Of a stretch of DNA of 64,000 nucleotides, positions 49,316 through 57,305 are shown piece after piece. The translations under genes and the position numbers were made by a program. Location of the stretch: the NCBI RefSeq assembly GCF_015350995.1, contig NZ_JADKRW010000005.1:186001-250000 (forward strand), written 5' to 3'. The stretch comes from Curtobacterium sp. VKM Ac-1393 (lineage in GTDB: Bacteria; Actinomycetota; Actinomycetes; Actinomycetales; Microbacteriaceae). Below the pieces are notes generated by a model, which saw only the letters and a program-made list of their open reading frames with translations, was not told where the DNA came from and ran no database searches. Each line of letters begins with the position of its first letter. Position 1 is the first letter of the stretch.

Positions 49316-50958
49316 GCCGTCAGGGTGACGCCGGGGTCGCGTCCGGAGACCACGACCGCATCGATCTCGACGGTGCCGTCACCGGTGCCGGCAGTGCGCC
49401 CCTGGATCTGGTCGAACGCCCAGTTGTCGGGCAGCGGCTGCAGGGTGTTCCCGGTCCATCCGGTCGACATCCCGGCGACGTACGAGCAGTGGGCCAGACC
49501 GGCGTGGCTGACCGTCGCGCAGACCAGACGCGATCCGTAGACACCCGCCTTGTACTCGTCGCCGCGGTCGGCCAGCCCCTGGGCCACGCCGCGGAAGTAC
49601 GGGATGAGGAGCGATGCCGCCTGGTCGGCGGTCGCGTCGAAGTCGGCGGCGAAGTAGATCGTGGTCTGCTTCGGCAGTCCCAGACGGCGCGCGGCGTCGT
49701 GGGCGCGGTGCGCGTCGGCGATGCCCTGCTGGCGGGTGAACCACGACGCCGCGAAGCCGCCCTCCTCGAAGATCGGCCACAGCCCGATGCCGGCGGACCG
49801 CATCGTGTCGAGCTCCGATCGGGTCAGCGCCTTGTCGAGTGCGCCGGGGGTCTGGTGGTTCGTCAGGTACCGACCGACGATCGTGACGCCGGCGTCGCGT
49901 ACGGCAGCCGCCCGCGCTGCGTCGAGTCGCTTCGCGGTGTCGGCGCCGGTCGTCGGGCGGTCCGCGTCACCGCAGCTCGCGATCAGTGCGGCCCAGGTCC
50001 CGAAGTCGCAGACCCCGGTCCGCTCCGACCGGGGGAACGCCTGGAACTGCTGGAAAGCGCGCACCGCCGCGGCATCGGCGGCCGAGAACACGGCGTCGAG
50101 GACGACCCGCCGCCGGTTCAGGACGAGCAGTCCCGTGACCAGTTCCACCCACGGACCGGTCGCGCCCTGCCCGACGACACTCGCCTGGGCCGCTCGGAGC
50201 GCTCCGGCCGATGCCGGCCCCCAGCTGCCGTCGACCGTGGCGGCGCCGGAGGCGATCTGCACGGCGCGGACGGCGGCGCGACCCGTGCTCGCGTCGACGA
50301 GGCCGCTCGTGCTGCCGTAGGCACCTGCGTCGGTCTCGGCGTAGGTGCGGTTCAGGGACTGCTGGACCGCACGGACGGCCGGATCTCCCCCGGCAGCGAG
50401 CGCGATCGGGTCCACCGTCAGGAGCGCCCCGAAGAGCTGCGGAGACAGCGTCGGGCCGGCCGGCGCGGCACCGAGCCCGGTCCGGAGCGCCTGGACGGCC
50501 CGCAGGGTCTGGTCGTCCCACTTCCCGGTCAGCGCGACGGCGTCGAACCCCTTGCACAGCAACCCGGCCTGGGCGAGCCGACACCAGGTCGCTGCGTCCG
50601 CTCCGTGTTCGGCGCCGACGGCACCGTGCCGGTGCAGTCCCTGTCGCGTCGCCGCGCCGACCGCGGGGACGACCGGGGTGATGCCGAGCAGCGACTGCAC
50701 GGCCTGGACGACCCCGTTGACCGTGCCCGCTCCGGTGACTCCGTCCTCGTCGACGTGCACCCAACCGTCCAGGTGCCCGAAGGTCGTGTTGAGCCACCGT
50801 TGCACGCCGAGCACACCCGTTGCGGCGTCGGGTCCCGGCTGCCCGGACGGGTCGGTGGCGGTCGGCGTCCCTGCCTCTGCAGGTGCTGCGAGCGTGGTGG
50901 CGAGGAGCGGACCGATGGCGGCGATGCCGAGGACCGCTGCCCGGCGCGAGATCTGCAC
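49312..50958 (-). CDS. secreted DUF1906 glycoside-hydrolase-like protein with repeat domain
   Basis: This 548-residue protein has a Tat-like signal peptide (ISRRAAVLGIAAIGPLLATTLAAPAEAG). Then come three peptidoglycan-binding-like repeats in the N-terminal half (GVLGVQRWLNTTFGHLDG..., AVRAVQQSLNRTYAETDAG..., AAVRAFQQFQAF...). A C-terminal DUF1906 domain (DAGVTIVGRYLTNHQTPGALDKALTRSELDTMRSAGIGLWPIFEEGGF, TIYFAADFDATADQAASLLIPYFRGVA, VYGSRLVCATV) resembles Tat-secreted mycobacterial Rv2525c. It probably acts on cell wall or extracellular glycan. GTG 50958 has GAAGGGAA upstream. It heads an operon with the 62-aa gene and chorismate mutase. Confidence 0.87.
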   Translation of the reverse strand: MQISRRAAVLGIAAIGPLLATTLAAPAEAGTPTATDPSGQPGPDAATGVLGVQRWLNTTFGHLDGWVHVDEDGVTGAGTVNGVVQAVQSLLGITPVVPAVGAATRQGLHRHGAVGAEHGADAATWCRLAQAGLLCKGFDAVALTGKWDDQTLRAVQALRTGLGAAPAGPTLSPQLFGALLTVDPIALAAGGDPAVRAVQQSLNRTYAETDAGAYGSTSGLVDASTGRAAVRAVQIASGAATVDGSWGPASAGALRAAQASVVGQGATGPWVELVTGLLVLNRRRVVLDAVFSAADAAAVRAFQQFQAFPRSERTGVCDFGTWAALIASCGDADRPTTGADTAKRLDAARAAAVRDAGVTIVGRYLTNHQTPGALDKALTRSELDTMRSAGIGLWPIFEEGGFAASWFTRQQGIADAHRAHDAARRLGLPKQTTIYFAADFDATADQAASLLIPYFRGVAQGLADRGDEYKAGVYGSRLVCATVSHAGLAHCSYVAGMSTGWTGNTLQPLPDNWAFDQIQGRTAGTGDGTVEIDAVVVSGRDPGVTLTA

Positions 50959-51031
50959 GAGTGTTCCCTTCGAGGAGCCGACGAGGATGAGAGCACGGTG
51001 CCCGGCGAAGTTGCGGGTCGACCTGGATTCC

Positions 51032-51047
51032 TCAGACGATCGTCTGA
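51032..51047. promoter_or_regulatory. perfect 16-bp palindrome between divergent genes
   Basis: TCAGACGATCGTCTGA lies almost exactly midway (74 bases from each start) between the DUF1906 operon and the TetR-Lsr2 gene. A TATGCT -10 box (51068-51073) for the regulator follows 20 bases later, so a bound regulator would overlap its -35 region. This is a likely TetR-type operator. Confidence 0.75.
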
Positions 51048-51121
51048 TAAACCCCTCAGTGGCGTCCTATGCTGGGTGTCGAGGCGCCCGCGGAGTCCGG
51101 CGCGGACGAACACGGGAGCAC

Positions 51122-51892
51122 ATGAACGAGCGAGACACGGCGATCCCCGTCACCCGGCAGGCAATCGTCGAGGCGGCTGGCGAGCAGTTCGGCAAGGACG
51201 GCTACGAGGGATCGTCCTTCAGTCGGATCGCCGAGGCGATGGGACGACCGAAGTCCGCGATCGGCTACCACCTGTTCCCGTCGAAGCTCGCGCTCGCCAC
51301 GGCGGTCATCGAGCACCAGCAGCACCGGTGGAACCGCATCGACGACGCCATCCCGTTCCCGGCCGGCATCGACCACCTCGTCGCCCTGCTCCTGACCGCC
51401 GGGCTGGACGCACGGGCCTGCCCCGTGGCGCACGGTGCGATCCGGTTGCTCCGCGAGTTCGCCCAGAGCGGCGCCGCTCGCCCCCGGGGCTTCGACTGGG
51501 GGCAGATGGTGCTCCGGCACCTCCGGGCAGCGGCGGACGCGGGCGAGATCGATGCCGGACGCGTCTCGGCCGCGTCGGCGAGCATGGCGTTGAACGCCAC
51601 CTTCGGTCTCGTCGACGGCACACGAACGGTGCCGGACGACCAGCTCGAGACCCAGCTGAAGGCACTGTGGGCACCGCTGCTGACGTCGTTCGGCCTGCGC
51701 GACGCCACGGAGCGCATCGCCGGCATCGGCCCGCAGGAGGTGCCGCCCGTCCACGACCGGGGCGCCGAGGAACCGCAGCAGCGTCCGGACCCGACGACGG
51801 TCCGCACCTGGGCAACGGCGAACGGGTACGAGGTCGCAGAACGCGGCCGGATCAGCCGCACGGTGCTCGACGCGTACACCGCGGCGAACTGA
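51122..51892 (+). CDS. TetR-family regulator fused to Lsr2 C-terminal DNA-binding domain
   Basis: This 256-residue protein has an N-terminal TetR HTH (VTRQAIVEAAGEQFGKDGYEGSSFSRIAEAMGRPKSAIGYHLFPSKLALATAVI, residues about 10-65) and a TetR ligand-binding helical body to about 215. It ends in DPTTVRTWATANGYEVAERGRISRTVLDAYTAAN (about 222-256), a match to the Lsr2 C-terminal domain, whose RGR loop contacts the AT-rich minor groove. So one protein carries two different DNA-binding domains. GGGAG precedes ATG 51122. It is divergent from the secreted-protein operon and likely its regulator. The ligand is unknown. Confidence 0.85.
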   Translation: MNERDTAIPVTRQAIVEAAGEQFGKDGYEGSSFSRIAEAMGRPKSAIGYHLFPSKLALATAVIEHQQHRWNRIDDAIPFPAGIDHLVALLLTAGLDARACPVAHGAIRLLREFAQSGAARPRGFDWGQMVLRHLRAAADAGEIDAGRVSAASASMALNATFGLVDGTRTVPDDQLETQLKALWAPLLTSFGLRDATERIAGIGPQEVPPVHDRGAEEPQQRPDPTTVRTWATANGYEVAERGRISRTVLDAYTAAN

Positions 51893-51908
51893 CCGGATCC
51901 GGAGCCGG

Positions 51909-52820
51909 TCAGACGCCCAGGTGGGTGGCGAGCACGTCGCGGACACTCGTCCACTCGTGGGGCCCGTAGCGATCGTCGTTGACGTGGTGGAGCTCGGCCT
52001 CGCCGCTGAACATGCTCACGAAGTACTGCATGCCCTGCCACGCCGGGAACGGCTCGGCGTCGCCCTGCTTCGACAGGCGGCGGCCGACACCGGCCATCGC
52101 CGACAGGGTGCCGGTGGTGCCCGCCCACTGCAGCCGGAAGCGCTTGCCGGTCAGTCGTGACATCGTGTCGGCGATCGACCGTGCCGTGACGCGGTCACCG
52201 GCGACCTCGACCACGCGGGGTGCGTCCGCGTCGAGTGCGACGAGCGCCGTCACGCGCGCGACGTCGTCCTTCGTGGTGAAGTCGAGCACCTGGTCGGCCG
52301 ACGACCAGTAGAGCACCCGCTGGCGGTCGAACAGGATCAGCGGCGCCTGGCCGGTCAGCATGTCCGTGAACGCGCCGTTCAGCACCGAGGTCGCACGGAT
52401 CGGTGCGGCGTCGAGCGTGGCGGCGAACTCGCGCCGGAGCTCGAAGTTGCGGTTCGAGCCGGGGCTGATCGAGCGGTAGTCGGCGGCGTAGTCCGAGGGG
52501 ATGAACCGCGGGACGCCGGCCTCGACGGCTGCGGTGAGCAGGGCGCGCTGGGCGTCGACGATCACGGCGCGGGTGCCGCTGACCGCGGAGACGACGACGT
52601 CGACCCCGGCGAGCGCCGCGACCAGGGCGGGTGCGTCCGTGTAGGCCGCGGTGACGACGTCGACGCGGTCCTCGTCGGCGAAACGACGGTGTGCTGTGCT
52701 CGGCGTCTCGGTGCTCGGGCGGGTGAGGACGCGGACGCGGGTGTCGTGCTGCAGGAGCTCGCGGACGATGCGTCCGCCGAGGTCTCCGGTGGCGCCGGCG
52801 ACGAGGACGGTGGTGGTCAT
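51909..52820 (-). CDS. NmrA-like NAD(P)-binding protein
   Basis: This 303-residue atypical SDR has Rossmann start TTTVLVAGATGDLGGRIVRELLQHDTRVRVLTR, VDVVVSAVSGTRAVIVDAQRALLTAAVEAGVPRFIPSDYAADYRS and substrate-domain residues NGAFTDMLTGQAP. Such proteins sense NAD(P) redox or reduce quinones or isoflavones. ATG 52820 begins the canonical N-terminus. It converges on the TetR-Lsr2 gene. Confidence 0.88.
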   Translation of the reverse strand: MTTTVLVAGATGDLGGRIVRELLQHDTRVRVLTRPSTETPSTAHRRFADEDRVDVVTAAYTDAPALVAALAGVDVVVSAVSGTRAVIVDAQRALLTAAVEAGVPRFIPSDYAADYRSISPGSNRNFELRREFAATLDAAPIRATSVLNGAFTDMLTGQAPLILFDRQRVLYWSSADQVLDFTTKDDVARVTALVALDADAPRVVEVAGDRVTARSIADTMSRLTGKRFRLQWAGTTGTLSAMAGVGRRLSKQGDAEPFPAWQGMQYFVSMFSGEAELHHVNDDRYGPHEWTSVRDVLATHLGV

Positions 52821-52940
52821 GGCGGCCACGGTACGGGTGCGAGGAGTGTGCGGGCACAGGTGCGCGGGCGCCGGTGCGGCGGCACCAATGAGACGGCAAC
52901 GGTGCGGTGGCGACGGATCCGCTGGCCCTATCCTGCGGTG

Positions 52941-53243
52941 GTGGACACGACTCTCCCCTCCGGCACGACGAAGCGCCGGATCGAACTCCGACTCGCCCGC
53001 CCCCTGCTCACCTGGTTCGCCCGTCCGACCGTCACGATCGACGGGGTCGGCCACCCGGCGCAGTGGGGCACCGGCACGTGGGCGGTCGCCGACGACGGTG
53101 ACACCGTGGTGGGCGTGTACCTGTACAACCGCGCGTGGCGCTTCGGTTCGGCCACGGCGACCGTCGGCGACGCCGAGGTGCTCGAGTACCGGGCGGGCGT
53201 GTTGCCGCTCGGCGCCGGCCGGCTCGCGGTTCCCCGCAGCTGA
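52941..53243 (+). CDS. small beta-rich protein of unknown function
   Basis: This is a 100-residue protein, not recognised. It has a basic N-terminus (SGTTKRRIELRLARP), a tryptophan-rich beta-strand pattern (WGTGTWAVADDGDTVVGVYLYNRAWRFGSATATVGDAEVLEYRAG) and no membrane helix. TATCCT six bases before GTG 52941 suggests a leaderless message starting here. Confidence 0.6.
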   Translation: MDTTLPSGTTKRRIELRLARPLLTWFARPTVTIDGVGHPAQWGTGTWAVADDGDTVVGVYLYNRAWRFGSATATVGDAEVLEYRAGVLPLGAGRLAVPRS

Positions 53244-53403
53244 CCCTCGCGCGCACGGTGCGGCTTCCGTGATCCGGTGCGTGCTTGCGCACACCGTGCC
53301 CACCTGCTGCACCGCACCGAGCGTGCACCCCCTCACCAACGCACGAAACGCGCACCGTGCGGCGACGGCGGGTCGGTCGCCCGCCGCGTGGGACGATGGG
53401 CGC
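53244..53403. repeat. degenerate copy of the GAGGTTGC-type hairpin repeat
   Basis: GCACGGTGCGG (53255 on) and GCACCGTGCGGC (53360 on) flank CCGGTGCGTGCTTGCGCAC and CACCTGCTGCACCGCACCGAGCGTGCAC. Those blocks also appear in the 164-bp units at 24,875. The rest of this gap upstream of the ABC-F gene holds no gene. Confidence 0.5.
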
Positions 53404-55068
53404 ATGACCGCCACGCTCGTCGCCAAGGGCCTGTCCGGCGGGTACGCCGCACGCACGCTGTTCGACTCCCTCGACCTCACGGTGGCACCGGGCGACGTGA
53501 TCGGCGTCGTCGGCGTGAACGGCGCCGGCAAGTCCACCCTGCTCCGGCTGCTGGCCGGCGTCGACGAGCCCCTCGCCGGCACGGTGTCACTGGCACCGAC
53601 CGACGCGTTCGTCGGGTGGCTCCCCCAGGAGCACGAGCGGATCGCAGGCGAGACCGTCGCCGCGTACATCGCCCGCCGGACCGGCTCGGCCGAAGCGACC
53701 GAGGCCATGGACGCCGCGGCCGCCGCACTCGGTGCCCCGGACTCCGGCGACGCCGCGGCCGATCGCTACTCGACGGCACTCGACCGGTGGCTCGCCGCCG
53801 GCGCCGCCGACCTGGACGACCGCATCCCCGCCGTGCTGGCCGACCTCGGGCTCGAGGTCGGCGCCGACGACGACGGCGTCGGACCGGACTCGCTCATGAC
53901 CGCGTTGTCCGGCGGGCAGGCCGCTCGGGTCGGGCTCGCCGCACTCTTGCTCTCGCGGTTCGACATCGTCCTGCTCGACGAGCCCACCAACGACCTCGAC
54001 CTGGACGGGCTGGACCGACTCGAGGGGTTCGTCCGGGGCCTGCGCGGCGGGGTCGTGCTCGTCAGCCACGACCGGGAGTTCCTCGCACGCTCGGTGACGA
54101 GCGTGCTCGAGCTCGACCTGGCGCAGTCGTCGAACCGGCTGTTCGGCGGCGGCTACGACTCGTTCCTCGAGGAGCGCGAGATCGCCCGTCAGCACAAGCG
54201 CGACGCGTACGACGACTACGCCTCCACCAAGGCCGACCTGGTCTCCCGTGCCCGGACGCAGCGCGAGTGGTCGAGCCAGGGCGTGCGCAACGCGATGAAG
54301 AAGGCTCCGGACAACGACAAGATCCGGCGCAAGGCCGCTTCGGAGTCGAGCGAGAAGCAGGCGCAGAAGGTCCGGCAGATGGAGTCCCGCATCGCGCGGC
54401 TCGACGAGGTCGAGGAGCCCCGCAAGGAGTGGCAGCTCGAGTTCACGATCGGCAGCGCGCCCCGGTCGTCGGCGGTCGTGGCCACCCTGTCCGACGCCAC
54501 CTTCTCGCAGGGCGACTTCACGCTCGGCCCGGTGTCGCTGCAGGTCGACGGCGGTGACCGCATCGGCATCACCGGGCCGAACGGCGCCGGCAAGTCGACG
54601 CTGCTCCGGGCACTGCTCGGCAAGCAGGCGCCGACGACGGGCACGGCGTCGCTCGGGTCGAGCGTCGCCGTCGGTGAGGTCGACCAGGCCCGCGCGGCCT
54701 TCACCGGCGACCAGTCCCTCGCCGCGGCGTTCGAGGCGATCGTCCCCGAGTACACGACCGCCGACGTCCGGACGCTGCTCGCGAAGTTCGGGCTGAAGGC
54801 GGACCACGTCGGACGACCCGCGTCGGCGCTCTCCCCCGGCGAACGCACCCGAGCGGGCCTCGCGCTGCTGCAGGCCCGCGGGGTGAACGTGCTCGTGCTC
54901 GACGAGCCGACGAACCACCTCGACCTGGTGGCGATCGAGCAGTTGGAACAGGCGCTCGAGTCCTACGACGGGACCCTGTTGCTCGTCACGCACGACCGGC
55001 GCATGCTGGAGACCGTTCGCCTCGACCGGCAGTGGCACGTCGACGCCGGCCGGGTCACCGAGCGCTGA
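53404..55068 (+). CDS. ABC-F family ATPase
   Basis: This 554-residue protein has two ABC cassettes: GVVGVNGAGKSTLLRLLAG and GITGPNGAGKSTLLRALLG as Walker A motifs, LSGGQAARVGLAALLLSRFDIVLLDEPTNDLDL and LSPGERTRAGLALLQARGVNVLVLDEPTNHLDL as signature/Walker B. No membrane domain is present. The linker (about 235-330) is a charged helical arm as in ribosome-associated ABC-F proteins. They ease stalled ribosomes, and some protect against antibiotics (known); the subgroup here cannot be told from the sequence. Confidence 0.92.
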   Translation: MTATLVAKGLSGGYAARTLFDSLDLTVAPGDVIGVVGVNGAGKSTLLRLLAGVDEPLAGTVSLAPTDAFVGWLPQEHERIAGETVAAYIARRTGSAEATEAMDAAAAALGAPDSGDAAADRYSTALDRWLAAGAADLDDRIPAVLADLGLEVGADDDGVGPDSLMTALSGGQAARVGLAALLLSRFDIVLLDEPTNDLDLDGLDRLEGFVRGLRGGVVLVSHDREFLARSVTSVLELDLAQSSNRLFGGGYDSFLEEREIARQHKRDAYDDYASTKADLVSRARTQREWSSQGVRNAMKKAPDNDKIRRKAASESSEKQAQKVRQMESRIARLDEVEEPRKEWQLEFTIGSAPRSSAVVATLSDATFSQGDFTLGPVSLQVDGGDRIGITGPNGAGKSTLLRALLGKQAPTTGTASLGSSVAVGEVDQARAAFTGDQSLAAAFEAIVPEYTTADVRTLLAKFGLKADHVGRPASALSPGERTRAGLALLQARGVNVLVLDEPTNHLDLVAIEQLEQALESYDGTLLLVTHDRRMLETVRLDRQWHVDAGRVTER

Positions 55069-55096
55069 CCGACACCGCGAGCACAGGGGGATGTCG

Positions 55097-56011
55097 ATGC
55101 GACGCAGGGCCTGGATCGCCGTGGTCGGGGGTGCGGCGGCGCTCGCCGTGGCGGCAGCCGTCGTCGTGGGGGTGACCGCCGATCGTCCGGACGCCGACCC
55201 GACACGCGCTGCTCGGGCCGCTCCGACCGCGACGCCGACGCCGACCCCCACCCCGACGCTCGCGGCCGTCCCCCGGGCGCCGTCGGCCGCCACCCTCGCC
55301 GCACTGCCGTTGGCGTTCCACGACGGCGTCGTCCCCGAACTGCTCGACGGCGGGGACGTCCGCCCCACGGACACCTGGCAGATCGCCACCCCGCGGCACG
55401 ACCTCGTGGCCCTGTACGCCAGCCCGTCGAGCCGTGCCCGCCCGGTGGCGACGCTGTCCCACCGGGTGTCGACGATCGACCTGCCCGCCGCCACCGCGGT
55501 CTGGGGCCGGTCGCCGGGCGTCGACGGCGGCATGCTCCTCGTGTCCACCCCGGCACGGAACCGCACGCCGGGTGACGGCGGCGATCCGGACGCGCCGAGC
55601 GCCACGTTCGCCTGGGCCCGGGCCGCGGACTTCACCGTCGCCGACACCGACCGGATGATCCGCGTCGACGTCGCCGCGAGCACGGTGTCGGTCGTCACCC
55701 GGAGCGGCCAGGTCACCGCGACCGAGGGGGCCCGGCTCGGCACTCCCGAGGACCCAACGCCATCGGACACCGCCACCTACGTCGAGGCGGCGTACGTCGA
55801 CACCCGCGTGACCTACACGCAGGGCAACCCGATCATCCTGACCGGCGCGCACTCGTCGCGGATCCCGTCGTACGGCGGCAACGCGGCACTGACGGCGCTG
55901 CACTACTACCCCGACCCGACCGGCAGCTCGCACGGCTGCGTCCGGATCTCCGCGGAGATGACCCGCACCCTGGCCGCGCTGCCGGTCGGCACCCCCATCC
56001 GGTTCAGCTGA
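55097..56011 (+). CDS. L,D-transpeptidase-like secreted protein
   Basis: This 304-residue protein has an N-terminal signal/anchor (MRRRAWIAVVGGAAALAVAAAVVVGVTA), a Thr/Pro linker (PTATPTPTPTPTL) and a C-terminal YkuD catalytic core: ITLTGAHSSRIPSYG, LTALHYYPDPTGSSHGCVRISAEM, with active-site HGC. It makes 3-3 crosslinks in peptidoglycan or modifies murein. ATG 55097 (GGGGG site six bases away) was preferred over ATG 55091. Confidence 0.9.
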   Translation: MRRRAWIAVVGGAAALAVAAAVVVGVTADRPDADPTRAARAAPTATPTPTPTPTLAAVPRAPSAATLAALPLAFHDGVVPELLDGGDVRPTDTWQIATPRHDLVALYASPSSRARPVATLSHRVSTIDLPAATAVWGRSPGVDGGMLLVSTPARNRTPGDGGDPDAPSATFAWARAADFTVADTDRMIRVDVAASTVSVVTRSGQVTATEGARLGTPEDPTPSDTATYVEAAYVDTRVTYTQGNPIILTGAHSSRIPSYGGNAALTALHYYPDPTGSSHGCVRISAEMTRTLAALPVGTPIRFS

Positions 56012-56022
56012 GGAGCGACGAC

Positions 56023-56784
56023 GTGCCCGACCTGCAACTCGCCCTGAACGGCGACACCACCCACCCGGCGATGCCGCGCACACCGGACGAGATCGCCCGC
56101 GACGCGGCAGCCTGCGTGGCGGCGGGCGCGACGTTGCTCCACCTGCACGCGTTCGACGACGACGGCGTCGAGTCGCTCGCCGCCGGACCGGTCGGGCGGA
56201 TGCTCCGTGCCGTGCGGGCCGCGTGCCCGGGGATCCCGCTCAACGTGACGACGTTCGCGGCGATCGTGCCCGACCCGCGCGAGCGTCTGGCGCTCGTGTC
56301 CTCGTGGACGGAACTGCCCGACCTGATCGCGGCGAACCAAGGCGAGGACGGGATCGACGAGGTCACCGCCGTGCTCGCTCGTCGCGGCGTCGGGGTCGAG
56401 GCGTGCGTGCTGAGCACCGACGACGCCGAGCGGTTCGTCCGGAAGGGCGGCCACGACCGGTTCGTCCGTCTCGTCGTCGAGCCACTCGTGGACGACGTCG
56501 ACGACGCGCTCGCGCTCGATGCCGAGATGGAGTCGGTCATCGCCGCCGCCGGGGTCCGGCTCCCCCAGCTGCACCACGGCATCGGTGCGGCCTCGTGGCA
56601 GGTGAGCCGCCGGGCCCTCGCGCGTGGCCACGCGATCCGCACCGGGCTCGAGGACACGAGCGTGCTCGAGGACGGCACGACGGTGACGTCGAACGCGCAG
56701 CTCGCCGCCGCTGCAGCGCAACTGGTGTCCGAAGCCAGCCGCGCCGGCACCGGATCCGACTCGACTCCGGCAGCAGCTGGCTAG
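56023..56784 (+). CDS. BKACE family beta-keto acid cleavage enzyme (DUF849)
   Basis: This 253-residue TIM-barrel enzyme shows the family Zn-binding block ATLLHLHAFDDDGVESL, N-terminal LALNGDTTHPAMPRTPDEIARDAAACVAAG, PLNVTTFAAIVPDPRERLALV, IGAASWQVSRRALARGHAIRTGLED and SNAQLAAAAAQLVSEA. Members condense a beta-keto acid with acetyl-CoA; the substrate is unknown. It is somewhat short for the family. It overlaps the convergent gntK stop by four bases. Confidence 0.88.
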   Translation: MPDLQLALNGDTTHPAMPRTPDEIARDAAACVAAGATLLHLHAFDDDGVESLAAGPVGRMLRAVRAACPGIPLNVTTFAAIVPDPRERLALVSSWTELPDLIAANQGEDGIDEVTAVLARRGVGVEACVLSTDDAERFVRKGGHDRFVRLVVEPLVDDVDDALALDAEMESVIAAAGVRLPQLHHGIGAASWQVSRRALARGHAIRTGLEDTSVLEDGTTVTSNAQLAAAAAQLVSEASRAGTGSDSTPAAAG

Positions 56785-57305
56785 CGGCCGCCGAGCCCGA
56801 GCCGCTCGACGACCTCGGCACTCTCCTCCTCCGGAGTCCGGTCGGCCGCGATCGTCAGGTGCGCCTCGTCGTCCTGCGGCGGCTCGAGCGTCGCGAGCTG
56901 GGACTGCAACAGCGACGTCGGCATGAAGTGCCCGGACCGCTGCGACATGCGCTGTTCGATCAGCGCACCGTCACCGGCGACGTGCACGAACACCACCCCG
57001 GGGGCCCGCAGCACGTCGCGGTAGGACCGCTTCAGCGCCGAGCAGGTCACGACACCGTGTGTGCCGGCGTCGAGGTGCCCGCGGATCCAGCCGGCGACGA
57101 CGTCGAGCCACGGCCAGCGGTCCTCGTCGGTCAGTGGCGTGCCGGCGTGCATCTTGTCGACGTTCGCCTGCGGGTGCATGGCGTCGCCCTCGGCGAACTC
57201 CCACCCGAGCTGCTCGGCGACCATCGCGGCGACGGTCGACTTGCCCGAACCGGAGACCCCCATGACCACCAGGACACGCGCATCCAGAGCGGAGTCGCCG
57301 CTCAT
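56781..57305 (-). CDS. gntK: gluconokinase
   Basis: This 174-residue P-loop kinase makes 6-phosphogluconate. It has Walker A VVMGVSGSGKSTVAAMVAEQLG, EFAEGDAMHPQANVDKMHAGTPLTDEDRWPWLDVV and CSALKRSYRDVLR. ATG 57305 overlaps the gntP stop (ATGA), so it is translated with the permease. Confidence 0.95.
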   Translation of the reverse strand: MSGDSALDARVLVVMGVSGSGKSTVAAMVAEQLGWEFAEGDAMHPQANVDKMHAGTPLTDEDRWPWLDVVAGWIRGHLDAGTHGVVTCSALKRSYRDVLRAPGVVFVHVAGDGALIEQRMSQRSGHFMPTSLLQSQLATLEPPQDDEAHLTIAADRTPEEESAEVVERLGLGGR

